Shown: positions 9,120-17,748, numbered from the stretch's first letter. The stretch: 42,034 bases of DNA from Nitrospira sp. (GCA_015903995.1 JABMDK010000017.1:293052-335085); one strand, 5' to 3'. Numbers and translations are program-made. The notes: generated by a model from the sequence alone, not told the origin.

Positions 9120-9125
9120 ATCCAA

Positions 9126-10206
9126 GGGCTCCTTTGTTCGATGCTACGTGGAAATTAGCGATCAGAAATTGAAATCCAGATTTCGTTGCCGGGAAGGGGT
9201 ATTCTAACAGAGATGTTTCAATGAAGAAAAGATCAGGTTTCACACTCAAGATTTATCAGACGAGAACCTGTGAGCGAATCTAACCCAGCAAGTGCGTGCT
9301 GATCTGAGAATGTCAGGCCACGGTACGATGTTTGTCCCTGTTACGGGGCGTTGTAAAATTCGCGTAAGGAGCACCGTTGGCTTCATACATATGGGATACG
9401 GATTCTATTTGCAGGGAGAAGGTCTACTGTGCGTGGGCCATACCGTATCTATAAGCAGGTCAAAATGCACGATACAAGATTTGACCCCCTTTACATATAG
9501 GCCAAAGCCCACCGCCATTGACCGCTGAGCGAGGCGAAGCGGGCTAGGAACCGCACGAAGTTGAAGGTTCGCGCAAAGGTCGAACATGCGCTCTTGGTAA
9601 TCAATCGCGTCTTCGGGTGGACCAAGGTCCGCTATCGGGGGCTGGTAAAGAGCAACTCACTAAGTGAGGGTATACAGATACCAAAGCCTTTCCTCGTTGC
9701 TGCTTTCCGCTACAGCGATTATTGGTGGTTTGAATCCTTTTTCCACAGAACGGCTCCTAACCAATGGGGGATCCACTCTGGCAAAAGCTCTTACTGGAAG
9801 GCCTGAACGATTGAGGACTAAGCAGGAGGGTGTCTCTTGTGGCATCTACCATGCTGATTTACAAGGCTTCATAGGGGTTCGTAACATAGTTGTCTTGGAC
9901 GATATCGACGTTTGATCTTGTGTTCGAGGTGTGAGTCATTCAGGACACACTAAATGAAGGCAGGCGGCATGAGAATTGATGGCTATCATACTTGTACGGA
10001 GAGGAGCCCGTTTTTGAGCATTGAGTCCATAGGGGGATGGTCAATGGGTGTTTCGAGCTGTGTGATGATAGCTGAATGGGTAGGAATGATAATGGTGTGA
10101 TAACAAAATATATGTATTTCACGAATAGAATTGAGGTGAGGGGGTTGGATCGGAGATTTGCAGAGGTGCGAGGCGGTTCGTTTGTGTTTAAGCGATTGTT
10201 GTCGGG
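9126..10206. other. Decayed, gene-poor stretch
   Basis: About 1.1 kb with no intact gene. It is lower in GC than its surroundings, especially toward 10080-10240. The only recognisable coding trace is an IS5 transposase scrap at 9525-9653. Several open frames of 60-83 codons occur on both strands (for example 9664-9915), but none has a ribosome site, family motif or consistent codon use, so I treat them as chance. Together with the broken gene and second transposase downstream, it looks like a spot that has taken insertions and is degrading. Confidence 0.6.
9525..9653 (+). mobile_element. IS5-group transposase C-terminal fragment
   Basis: A 43-codon piece in frame from the CTG at 9525 shows the IS5 transposase C-terminal motif: RARNRTKLKVRAKVEHALLV, then NRVFGWTKVRYRGLVK. 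In intact enzymes this segment includes part of the DDE catalytic domain and continues for about 20 residues after GLVK; here similarity stops abruptly at 9653. A stop codon lies just upstream (9519-9521), and nothing of the N-terminal half is visible. It is a dead fragment. Confidence 0.8.
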
Positions 10207-11579
10207 TTGTTGTATTTACTAATTAATTTATTGAGAGGAGCTCGCAAATCAGTCTTCGTGCTCATGGCGAGTATCGTCGCTCTGACGGGGGTGGTGACAA
10301 CTCCCGCATCAGCCCAACCGGTTCAAGTCGCCGATTGGCGACAAAGTATTCCTGGGGCCGTGGGTAGCGCGTTAGATCGGGCGCCGAACGGTGATTATGT
10401 CGTAGTCGGCATCGAATCCCTCTCAAAGATCGACCCCACGTATGGCGAGATTATGACGCTGCAACGCTATAGTAGGAGTGGCCAGCCAGTATGGTCGCAC
10501 CCGGTGCGCATCCCCCAAACAGTGGCAGGGCTGAAGCCATCGAGGGTGTTGGTGGATGCCAACGACAATATTGTTGTGCTCGCCAATGAAGCTGATTACA
10601 ATTATAGACTCTGTGCACTCAATGACCCTACCTGCACCCCCGGCAGCATCGATGGGCTTTTCAACGCCTGGTGGATTGTTCAGAAGTATTCGCCTGCCGG
10701 CATACGGCTCTGGGAGCGGCGGACGTTTCAGGTAAAGAGTGCCCCAATACAGGGAGCGTTTGATCCTACCACCGGCGATATCTTCGTTCTGGTTGATGCC
10801 AATAAAGGGGCTGCTCGTACGACCAACATCACGCGCCTCTCGAGTGCAGGGGAACTAGTGTGGTCGATAGAGACGAAGGATATCACCAAGCCTGGAGCGC
10901 TCGCGCTTTCGTCCGAAGGGACAGTACTCGTGGCTGGTGCTAATTCGTTGGGATTGTCTATTAACGAATTTGCGCCTCTATGCCCCTGGGATGGCGGTGG
11001 GGCCACAAGGAGTAATAGCCTTTACCGGGAAATCGGCTACTGGTCTCTTCCTCGGACTTGAATCCGCTGCACGGCAAACCGTATTTACCACGTCACTGTC
11101 AGATAGGCCGGGATCACAGGGACGTCAGGTGGCTGTTGATACACAGGGTAATCTGGTCGTTGCTGGGGTGGAGCCTGGTTCGAGCGGAACCAATTGGTTG
11201 CTGTTGCGCTATGGTCCAACCGGCTTACCGTTACCTAATACGCCGGTGGTGATCGACCGGCATGCTTCTGCTGCTGAGGAACCGTTGGATCTGATCCTTG
11301 GTGGTCAGGAAGTCGCCTATATCACCGGTTCGGCCGGTCCGGCGACGAGCACAAACACGACGCAGGCAGTGACAGTCCGACTGGCATCCAATGGCAATAT
11401 CGATTGGATAGCCAGTGAGTCTGCTGGGGTGCGTGGCGTAGGTGCGGTGTTGGCGTTGGGGTCGGATGACTCGGTGAATGGCGTGGCCGTACTCACGGCC
11501 GGCGACATGTCATTAGTGCATTACCCGACGGTGCCGCTGGCTGTGCCCACGGCGTTGACACTTTCGCCCACGTCGGTGC
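10207..11579 (+). pseudogene. Secreted beta-propeller protein, frameshifted and 3'-truncated
   Basis: An exported repeat protein. The N-terminus has a basic stretch (RGARKS), a hydrophobic core and an ASA|QP signal cleavage site. It is followed by repeated blade-like units (for example LQRYSRSGQPVWSHP, LVDANDNIVVLA, VQKYSPAGIRLWERR, AVDTQGNLVVAGVE, LLRYGPTGLPLP) typical of SBBP/PQQ-like propellers. Reading moves from frame 1 to frame 2 between about 10965 and 10990, around GCGCCTCTATGCCCC; the repeats continue cleanly in the new frame. It ends at PTALTLSPTSVRG, the start of an Ig-like repeat, where a transposase fragment on the other strand begins. The start is unclear: TTG 10207 or 10231, GTG 10258 and ATG 10264 are possible. 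Confidence 0.75.
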
Positions 11580-11834
11580 GAGGTGGCCAAGTCCACACAC
11601 CCGCTTCCAGACACCGCGTTGGCTCCAGCGTGTATGGCGGGTGTGGATGACCCGGAAATCTCCGAACCGCTCCGGCAGATCCCGCCACGGGATCCCAGCC
11701 CGGTACCGGTACAACACCGCCTCGACAAACAGCCGATTATCCCTCGCTGTCACGCCGACAGTCTCTTCACGCCCTGGCAACAGATGCTCGATCTTCTTCC
11801 AGTGGTCATCGCGCAACCCGTATCGTTTCACCAT
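11580..11834 (-). mobile_element. IS5-family transposase N-terminal fragment (DUF4096 type)
   Basis: Starting at ATG 11834 with GAAGGAGG upstream, the frame gives MVKRYGLRDDHWKKIEHLLP, NRLFVEAVLYRYRAGIPWR, and FRVIHTRHTRWSQRGVWKRV. This is the N-terminal domain of the IS427/IS1031-like branch of IS5. Beyond VWKRV the similarity continues in another frame as VDLAT (about 11580-11596), implying a small deletion, and then ends at the junction with the propeller gene. The catalytic domain is gone and I could not define terminal inverted repeats. This branch differs from the scrap at 9525-9653. Confidence 0.85.
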
Positions 11835-12159
11835 CCAAAGGCCCTCCTTCGACCTATGAATAATGAATCATGCCCCATGGTCTGGTGAATCCGCAAAAGT
11901 AATTGATGACACGCCCTAGATACTTATCAGATTTTGAACTGTGCTGTGGGTCTTGGATACGGCATGGTGTGAGAAATAGGTGCCGCATGATCAGGCATTC
12001 CAGTGTTATATGCGGTGTGGGGAAGCCCGATGCGGTCGGTAGAAGACCGCTATGTTCTCGCTGCTCGATCGCGCGATCAATTTCGAGTTTGGCAAGACGG
12101 GGTGGCCACGTTCTGGTCGGCGGTGGTACTCGTGTCATTGGAGGCAGGGTTGTTGCCGA
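11835..12159. other. Non-coding stretch between transposase fragment and tRNA-Leu
   Basis: No supported gene. The first 60 bases are the upstream part of the truncated transposase and may include the lost IS end. A 60-codon open frame at 12003-12185 has no ribosome site or family motif. The long minus-strand frame 11854-12312 runs through the tRNA gene and is an artefact. Confidence 0.5.
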
Positions 12160-12188
12160 TTGACCCTCTGACGGAGGCATGCTAAAAA
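12160..12188 (+). promoter_or_regulatory. Sigma70-type promoter of tRNA-Leu
   Basis: TTGACC at 12160-12165 and TAAAAA at 12183-12188 are separated by 17 bases. Predicted transcription would begin near 12195, about 20 bases before the tRNA. Confidence 0.55.
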
Positions 12189-12215
12189 TGCACCAGCTGT
12201 GAAGCGTAGCCGTGT

Positions 12216-12302
12216 GCCCGGATGGCGGAACTGGCAGACGCGCCGGACTCAAAATCCGGTTCTCGCAAGAGAGTGGGAGTTCGACCCTCCCTCTGGGCAC
12301 CA
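12216..12302 (+). tRNA. tRNA-Leu (CAA)
   Basis: An 87-nt tRNA with acceptor stem GCCCGGA/TCTGGGC, D arm beginning TGGCGGAACTGGCAGACGCG, anticodon stem CCGGA/TCCGG with loop CTCAAAA (anticodon CAA, reading UUG), a long type-II variable arm (about 12261-12276) and T-arm GGGAGTTCGACCCTCCC. The CCA end is encoded (12300-12302). The long variable arm and anticodon agree on leucine. Confidence 0.95.
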
Positions 12303-12411
12303 ACAACACCACGAACCACTCGGAGTGAGTCGCATGGTGTCTTGGTGTCTAAGGATCGTGACGGTTCAGATTGTGCTATCGAACGTCCGGTATGTGCCGT
12401 CAAGTATCTTC

Positions 12412-12440
12412 TTGACAGCGCCGTGCTATTAGCCTAGTTT
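12412..12440 (+). promoter_or_regulatory. Possible promoter of secreted-protein gene
   Basis: TTGACA at 12412-12417, a 17-base spacer and TAGTTT at 12435-12440. The -35 box is perfect but the -10 is poor (3 of 6). It lies about 130 bases before the ATG at 12568. Confidence 0.3.
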
Positions 12441-12567
12441 CTGCATATTTCTCAATGGTGTATGAACCGACTTCGATCTCAATCTGAGCAATGAAGCGTT
12501 TCGGGATCATGATTGGGTTTCTTTCTTGTTAGGACTACCTGTCCATTTTTATTTAAGGAGGCAGCAC

Positions 12568-13329
12568 ATGCGTAACGTGTTGGCGCTTGGAGCCGCAATA
12601 CTTTGTGTCGGCTCGTTGAATGTTGCAGTGGCTCAAGAGCGACTCCAGCAATCAGCTGGTGGGTCATCGCTTGGCGTCGGAACCAGTGTCGGCGATGTAT
12701 CCGGAAGTGCGAACCGTGCCCAGGCATTCGACCGGAATGCCTTTCTTGATCGGCTTTCTCAGCCTGAGACCGTGATGGGGCGTGTCTTCGCGCTTGACTT
12801 GCCGCAGCGTCGGCTCATGGTTGAAACGGGCGGAGCAGGCCGTATGCAAGACGAGGGGCAGGAAGGAAAGGCCGGTTATGGCGCCCGTTCGATCATAACG
12901 CTCTACCTCACTGACCGATCGAACATGCAGGCCATCCGAGAACTTAACGTCGGAGACGAAGTCACGGTTCAGGTCATGGAGGAGACGACTCAGCAGCAGC
13001 CGTTCGGAACCGGAAAGAAATTGGTGTCGGAGGTGTCCGTCACGAATATCGTGGCCACGAGGAAGGGATTCGGCGGACTTGGCCAACGGCCGGATCCAGC
13101 CAATGATCGTGCAATCGTCGTGGAGGGCGGTGGTGTGACCGGTGGAGTTCCCGGTGCGGTCCTTCCCGGCAAGATTACTGGGACGGTGGATACCACTGTC
13201 GGTGAGTATACGGGGTCGGCTCCATGCTGGAATTGTGAGCCTCAACCAGGCTGGGGCTATCAGAATCAAACAAAGTCTGATTACGGAACAGATACGGCGA
13301 AGCCGAATCTTGTGAAGGGGATGCAGTAA
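12568..13329 (+). CDS. Secreted protein of unknown function
   Basis: A 253-residue exported protein. MRNVLALGAAILCVGSLNVAVAQ is a signal peptide of about 23 residues. The mature part is Gly/Ser-rich at first, then has a compact region (QPETVMGRVFALDLPQRRL, SIITLYLTDRSNMQ, LNVGDEVTVQVME) that resembles a small beta-barrel reminiscent of DUF5666/OB-like domains, though I do not claim a family. The C-terminus is Gly/Pro-rich with a CWNC pair. AAGGAGG lies six bases before the ATG, which excludes the upstream in-frame start at 12526. It is monocistronic, with a strong terminator 25 bp downstream. Confidence 0.8.
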   Translation: MRNVLALGAAILCVGSLNVAVAQERLQQSAGGSSLGVGTSVGDVSGSANRAQAFDRNAFLDRLSQPETVMGRVFALDLPQRRLMVETGGAGRMQDEGQEGKAGYGARSIITLYLTDRSNMQAIRELNVGDEVTVQVMEETTQQQPFGTGKKLVSEVSVTNIVATRKGFGGLGQRPDPANDRAIVVEGGGVTGGVPGAVLPGKITGTVDTTVGEYTGSAPCWNCEPQPGWGYQNQTKSDYGTDTAKPNLVKGMQ

Positions 13330-13353
13330 GAGCAGCGGTTTATGTGAGTGCGG

Positions 13354-13382
13354 AAAAGGGGCAGCGTAGGCTGCCCCTTTTT
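13354..13382 (+). terminator. Rho-independent terminator
   Basis: An 8-bp GC stem GGGGCAGC (13358-13365) pairs with GCTGCCCC (13370-13377), with a 4-nt loop, flanking A run and T5 tail. It closes the preceding secreted-protein gene. Confidence 0.92.
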
Positions 13383-13460
13383 CATAAGTGTCGTGCGTGA
13401 TTTGCTGAATCTTCTCCTCCTTGATAGTCTAGACACTCAAGCCTATTTGTTTGTATGTAA

Positions 13461-13730
13461 ATGGATATGACGAACGACCATCACAGTTTGTCGGATACGC
13501 CGGTGTCCGAACTTGATCTTCGCGGCGTGATTTGCCCCTACAACTTCGTGAAGACGAAGCTCAAGCTGGAGACGCTGGAGCAGGGGCAGGTGCTATCGGT
13601 GCTGCTCGATGACGGAGATCCCATCCGCAACGTCCCCCGGAGTGTCGAGAACGAAGGCCATACGGTCTTATCGCAGGAGCGAGTCGATCAGGCTTTTCGG
13701 GTCTTGATCCGTCGAGAAGAGAGCGACTGA
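13461..13730 (+). CDS. TusA/SirA-family sulfur carrier protein
   Basis: An 89-residue TusA-fold protein. It has the family core SELDLRGVICPYNFVKTKLKL with the sulfur-accepting cysteine at C25 in the CPxxxxK pattern (CPYNFVK), then GQVLSVLLDDGDPIRNVPRSVENEGH. Family members relay persulfide sulfur to tRNA modification, molybdenum cofactor or dissimilatory sulfur enzymes; no partner is adjacent, so its pathway is open. No clear Shine-Dalgarno is seen before ATG 13461; the ATG two codons later is an alternative. Its 3' end overlaps the convergent RsmI-like gene by 43 bp. Confidence 0.88.
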   Translation: MDMTNDHHSLSDTPVSELDLRGVICPYNFVKTKLKLETLEQGQVLSVLLDDGDPIRNVPRSVENEGHTVLSQERVDQAFRVLIRREESD

Positions 13731-14497
13731 GCGCGGCCTACGGCTTGGTCATCCAGTTCCGTCTCATCTTTTCCTGCCAGAACGAGTGTCACCTTCCGTC
13801 CCTGAGTAGGGCCTAGTCTGTCGCGCACCGAGCGAGCTGTTCCGCGAATGATGTGCTCATTCGGTTTTGTGAGGTCGTAGGCCACAGCCACGGAGTATTG
13901 AGGAGAGTGATCGCCGAGGATCTTCAGTATGTGTGCGACTGCCGTCTCCGTACAGAAGGCGACAATCGGGCGCTTTCTCTTGAGGGAACCGATAAGAGAT
14001 CTGGTGCTGAGTGAGGGGGGATTCGGCAGCTGTCCAAGAAAAGAGAAGGAGTCGCAGGGAAACCCTGCGGCAGTCAGAGCTGCGATAACTGCAGAAGGGC
14101 CGGGAACTGGAACCACCGGTATACCATGTCTGTGGGCGGCCGTGACGAGAAGATGGCCGGGGTCGGAAATGAGAGGGGAACCACAATCCGATACCAAGGC
14201 GACATGACTGCCTTGTTGTAACCGGTGCAGGAGCACCGCGACTTTTTCGTGAAGATTTTTTGGTCCGTAGCTCGTCACGGTGGCCTGAATGCCGTGATGC
14301 GTCAGGAGTTGTTGCGTCACGTGTGGATCTTCGGATGCGATCAGGTCTGCTTTGCCGAGGATTCGAATGGCGCGCACGGTTACATCGTCGGGATGTCCGA
14401 TGGGGACCGCGACCACGTAGAGCGTTCCGCTCTGATGTGATCGGCTGACCGAAGTCATTGCCGCGCCAGCGTTTTGTTGACTCTGTTTGGTCGGCAT
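13688..14497 (-). CDS. RsmI-like SAM-dependent methyltransferase (divergent)
   Basis: A 269-residue protein of the tetrapyrrole-methylase fold, most like RsmI, which 2'-O-methylates C1402 of 16S rRNA. It shows TLYVVAVPIGHPDDVTVRAI, a Gly-rich SDCGSPLISDPGH, and VPVPGPSAVIAALTAAGFP. It departs from the usual RsmI at several places: EDPHVTQ where EDTRxT is typical, GSPLISDPG for GTPLISDPG, and FCTETAVAHIL where FYESPHR is typical. So it may be a diverged RsmI or a paralogue with a changed substrate. The start is 14497 or 14458 (13 residues shorter), neither with a Shine-Dalgarno. It is convergent with the TusA gene and divergent from the heme block. Confidence 0.75.
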   Translation of the reverse strand: MPTKQSQQNAGAAMTSVSRSHQSGTLYVVAVPIGHPDDVTVRAIRILGKADLIASEDPHVTQQLLTHHGIQATVTSYGPKNLHEKVAVLLHRLQQGSHVALVSDCGSPLISDPGHLLVTAAHRHGIPVVPVPGPSAVIAALTAAGFPCDSFSFLGQLPNPPSLSTRSLIGSLKRKRPIVAFCTETAVAHILKILGDHSPQYSVAVAYDLTKPNEHIIRGTARSVRDRLGPTQGRKVTLVLAGKDETELDDQAVGRAQSLSSRRIKTRKA

Positions 14498-14506
14498 CGA
14501 TATAAT
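14477..14506 (+). promoter_or_regulatory. Strong sigma70-type promoter of the heme block
   Basis: TTGACT (14477-14482), an 18-base spacer and a perfect TATAAT (14501-14506). Transcription would start near 14513, about 46 bases before the ccsA-like ATG. It overlaps the 5' end of the divergent RsmI-like gene, so the two directions may interfere. Confidence 0.8.
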
Positions 14507-14558
14507 TTCACGCTTATCGTGTTGATGCGAGAAGTTTCGTCACCGCAGGGGTATCTCG

Positions 14559-15350
14559 ATGGCAGCGGTTTGTTTCATGGTCACCATGGTGCTGTATTTC
14601 GCGGCCACGGTGTCGTTTCTTGCTTATTTACTGCGACGTTCCGAAGCCTTGTCGAATGTGTCATTGGCGATTACGGCGGCCGGTTTCATCTCTCATACTG
14701 TTGGTCTTGTCGTCCGAATGGTCGAGGTTTCTTCCTCGGCGCCTCCTAGCTTTTCAGACGCCCTGTCGTTTTTCTCCTGGATGATCATTCTTGTGTTTGT
14801 GGTCGTCGAGTTCCGCCATCGGATTTATGTGCTTGGGTCCTTCATGGTGCCCTTAGCGCTAGTCTCCTTGGTTTCGTCTGCAGCCCTTCCGGAAACGGCA
14901 CCCACGCTTCAGCCTGTATTCAAGACCTTGTGGTTCCATGTCACGCTCAGCATGTTGGGAACGGTGGGGTTTACCGTCGCCTTCGTGGCAGGAGTGATGT
15001 ACCTGATTCAGGATCGACTCCTCAAGTCGAAACAGTTCAACGTCCTCTACAGCAAGCTGCCGGCGCTCGACTTTCTCGATCATCTCAATCAGCAATCCAT
15101 CGTCTTAGGGTTTCCCTTGCTGACCTTGGGAATCGTCACGGGAGCCATCTCGGCTGAGTTTGCGCGTGGATCCTATGTCAGTTGGAATTCCGAGCAAATC
15201 TGGGCGTTGGTCACCTGGGTCTTCTATTTCGTCGTCTTGCTTGGACGGCTGACCGTCGGGTGGAGAGCAAAGCGCGCGGCCTATCTGACGGTCATTGGGT
15301 TCGCCTGTGTCATTCTCACATTAGTCGGTGTGGTCCTGAAGGAAACCTAG
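14559..15350 (+). CDS. CcsA/HemX-like cytochrome c assembly membrane protein
   Basis: A 263-residue polytopic membrane protein with about eight hydrophobic segments. It carries the family C-terminal motif in the form SYVSWNSEQIWALVTWVFYF, matching the W..(D/E)....WALITW pattern of CcsA, and the LWFHVTLSMLG segment with a conserved His in the heme-handling core. Relatives are CcsA/ResC of system II cytochrome c biogenesis and HemX, found beside hemA in other bacteria. Here it directly precedes hemA with 31 bp between, so a HemX-like role in controlling or handling heme is attractive but unproven. AGGGGT lies upstream of the ATG, and a strong promoter is 53 bp upstream. Confidence 0.85.
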   Translation: MAAVCFMVTMVLYFAATVSFLAYLLRRSEALSNVSLAITAAGFISHTVGLVVRMVEVSSSAPPSFSDALSFFSWMIILVFVVVEFRHRIYVLGSFMVPLALVSLVSSAALPETAPTLQPVFKTLWFHVTLSMLGTVGFTVAFVAGVMYLIQDRLLKSKQFNVLYSKLPALDFLDHLNQQSIVLGFPLLTLGIVTGAISAEFARGSYVSWNSEQIWALVTWVFYFVVLLGRLTVGWRAKRAAYLTVIGFACVILTLVGVVLKET

Positions 15351-15381
15351 GGCCTGGTCAATCTATGCGGTTGATGGTCAC

Positions 15382-16773
15382 ATGCATCTGATCGTCGTCG
15401 GGTTAAGTCACAAGACGGCTCCGGTCGAAATCCGAGAGAGACTGGCGGTTCCCGAAAGCCGTCTTGGCGAGGCGCTTACTCGCCTCTGTTCCTATCCCGG
15501 TGTCAAAGAAGGCATCCTGCTCTCGACCTGTAATCGCGTCGAGGTCTATTCGGTCGTCGAGGATGTTGAAGTCGGCTATGGACGTATTCAGGAGTTTCTT
15601 GCCGACACCCATCTGTCGTTGTCTTCCGAACAGTTGACCCCTCACCTCTATTGGCATACCGGTGATCGAGCGATTGGTCACTTGTTCAGAGTCGCCGCCA
15701 GTCTCGATTCGATGATCATCGGGGAGTCTCAAATCCTGGGGCAACTGAAAGATGCGTTTGAAGTGGCGCTGGCCCATAAGACCACCGGTGTGATCATGAA
15801 CAAGGTCGTCAAGAAGGCGATCTCGGTGGCCAAGCGGGTGCGAACCGAAACGAAAATTTCAGAAATGGCGGTCTCGGTCAGCTATGCCGCCGTCGAGCTG
15901 GCCAAGAAGATCTTTTCGGATCTTCATGAGAAGACGGTGTTGTTAGTCGGCGCCGGTGAAATGGCGAAGTTGGCCGCGCGCCATTTGATCGCCAATGGTG
16001 TGGGGCATGTGCGCATCACGACGAGAACTCCGCAACATGCGGTCGATCTGGCCTCGAAGTTCGGCGGAACGGCCGTTCCATTCGATCAATTCAAGGATGA
16101 TATGGCGTCGGCGGATATCGTGCTGGTCTCCACGGGCGCGGCCCATTATCTGGTCGGCGCAGAGGATGTGCACCGTGCGGTCAGGGAGCGCATGAACCGT
16201 CCGATGTTCTTGATCGATATTTCGGTTCCGCGGAATATCGACCCGGCCGTTCGCCATGTCGACAATGCGTTTCTCTTCGACATCGATGATCTGAAGCAGC
16301 GAGTCGAACAGAACCGAGCCGAGCGCGTGCAGGAGGCGGAGAAGGCCGAGCGGATGGTGCTGGAAGAAGTGACCACCATGCTGGATTGGATGAAATCCTT
16401 GGAGGTCACGCCGACGATCGTCGCGCTCAGGAGCTACGTCGACGACCTGAAGCGGGCGGAGGTCGACAAGGTGCTCGCGCGCTTGTCGCATCTGTCTCCT
16501 CAAGACCGCGACCTGGTTGAAGGCCTGGCCTCCTCGATCGTCAATAAATTGATTCACCGCACGATGGTCACTCTCAAGGCCGAAGTGAACTCCTCGAGCG
16601 GCCCGGCGTTCGTCGAAGCGGCCCGACGATTTTTTTCTCTCGATCAACCCGCTGCCCCGGGTCAACAGATCGAGCCATCAAGAGAGTCGCCTCGTTATCA
16701 TCCTGAGGGAGTGGCAGAGTCGGGTGCCGAAGATCCGATTTCAGAAACGTCAGTCCGTAAACGAGCCCGCTGA
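15382..16773 (+). CDS. hemA: Glutamyl-tRNA reductase
   Basis: Reduces glutamyl-tRNA(Glu) to glutamate-1-semialdehyde with NADPH, the entry to C5-route tetrapyrrole synthesis. Of 463 residues, the catalytic domain holds C50 in STCNRVEVYSVV, followed by GDRAIGHLFRVAASLDSMIIGESQILGQ. The NADPH domain begins VLLVGAGEMAKLAARHL, and the long dimerisation helix follows. The last 50 or so residues form a polar tail (PSRESPRYHPEG...) beyond the family core. No strong Shine-Dalgarno is seen. It is the second gene of the heme block. Confidence 0.96.
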   Translation: MHLIVVGLSHKTAPVEIRERLAVPESRLGEALTRLCSYPGVKEGILLSTCNRVEVYSVVEDVEVGYGRIQEFLADTHLSLSSEQLTPHLYWHTGDRAIGHLFRVAASLDSMIIGESQILGQLKDAFEVALAHKTTGVIMNKVVKKAISVAKRVRTETKISEMAVSVSYAAVELAKKIFSDLHEKTVLLVGAGEMAKLAARHLIANGVGHVRITTRTPQHAVDLASKFGGTAVPFDQFKDDMASADIVLVSTGAAHYLVGAEDVHRAVRERMNRPMFLIDISVPRNIDPAVRHVDNAFLFDIDDLKQRVEQNRAERVQEAEKAERMVLEEVTTMLDWMKSLEVTPTIVALRSYVDDLKRAEVDKVLARLSHLSPQDRDLVEGLASSIVNKLIHRTMVTLKAEVNSSSGPAFVEAARRFFSLDQPAAPGQQIEPSRESPRYHPEGVAESGAEDPISETSVRKRAR

Positions 16774-16800
16774 TCGGCGGGTAACGAAAAGAGTTTCAAC

Positions 16801-17748
16801 GTGTCGATACAGAACAGCCAGCGCTCAACCTTGGTTCTAGGGACGAGAGGGAGCAAATTGGCGCTTTGTCAAAGTGAGTGGTTCCAGTCCAAGGTGCAGG
16901 AAGTGGTGCCGGAGGTCCGGGTCGTGCTCAAAAAGATTCAGACGTCCGGCGACAAAATCGTCGACGTGCCGTTGGCAAAAATCGGGGGAAAAGGTCTGTT
17001 CGTCAAGGAAATTGAGGACGCGTTGCTCGCCGGCGAGATCGATTTTGCGGTTCACAGCATGAAGGATGTTCCGGCACAATTACCCGAAGGGCTCGACATT
17101 CTCTGTGTGCCTCCGCGTGAAGATGCACGCGACGCGTTGATCAGCCGAGAAGGCTATGCATTCAGCGCGCTCCCCTTGGGGGCGACGATCGGGACGGCGA
17201 GCCTTCGACGCCAGGCGCAACTGTTGCGGGCCAGGCCAGATCTGAAGATCGTGATGCTGCGCGGGAACCTGGATACGCGGCTGAGAAAACTCAAAGAGGG
17301 ACAGTTTGATGCCATTGTGTTGGCTGCTGCCGGCCTGCATCGGTTGGGGTGGGCTCAGACCATCACGGAATATCTCCCTCCCATCCTCAGTTTGCCTGCG
17401 ATCGGGCAGGGAGCCCTTGGCATTGAAGGTCGGACGAGTGATGCATTTGTGCGTTCCGTCTTATCCCGGCTCACTCATCAGCAGACCCATACGACTGTGA
17501 CTGCGGAGCGGGCCTTCCTGTATCGCCTAGAGGGGGGCTGTCAGGTGCCCATTGCAGCCCATGCCACTCTGTCCGGTGAGCAGCTGGTCTTGGATGGTCT
17601 CGTCGCCACGGTCGACGGGAAGACCATCCTTCGCGAACAGATTGAGGGGACAGGTCAGCAGGCGCACGCTCTGGGTGTTCAATTGGCTGAACGGCTGCTG
17701 ACTCGGGGCGGAGACAAAATTCTCCGGGAGATTTACGGATCAGCGTGA
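16801..17748 (+). CDS. hemC: Porphobilinogen deaminase (hydroxymethylbilane synthase)
   Basis: Polymerises four porphobilinogens to hydroxymethylbilane using a covalent dipyrromethane cofactor. The 315 residues show GTRGSKLALCQSEWF, FAVHSMKDVP with the catalytic Asp, GTASLRRQAQLL, and the cofactor cysteine C247 in LEGGCQVPIAAHA. The start is GTG with a weak ribosome site. Its TGA overlaps the start of the cobA-hemD fusion (GTGA), so translation is probably coupled. Confidence 0.96.
   Translation: MSIQNSQRSTLVLGTRGSKLALCQSEWFQSKVQEVVPEVRVVLKKIQTSGDKIVDVPLAKIGGKGLFVKEIEDALLAGEIDFAVHSMKDVPAQLPEGLDILCVPPREDARDALISREGYAFSALPLGATIGTASLRRQAQLLRARPDLKIVMLRGNLDTRLRKLKEGQFDAIVLAAAGLHRLGWAQTITEYLPPILSLPAIGQGALGIEGRTSDAFVRSVLSRLTHQQTHTTVTAERAFLYRLEGGCQVPIAAHATLSGEQLVLDGLVATVDGKTILREQIEGTGQQAHALGVQLAERLLTRGGDKILREIYGSA

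Noticed and set aside
9664-9915. 83-codon frame in the gene-poor stretch
   Set aside because: There is no ribosome site, no recognisable motif, and it overlaps an equally long frame on the other strand.
12003-12185. 60-codon frame before tRNA-Leu
   Set aside because: It has no ribosome site or family match, and its end overlaps the tRNA promoter.
12216-12302. tRNA-Leu as an integrative-element attachment site
   Set aside because: I found no repeat of the tRNA 3' end and no integrase on either side.
11854-12312. Long minus-strand frame with RGRVELPLSCENRILSPARLP
   Set aside because: It is the antisense reading of tRNA-Leu (12216-12302), a well-known annotation artefact.
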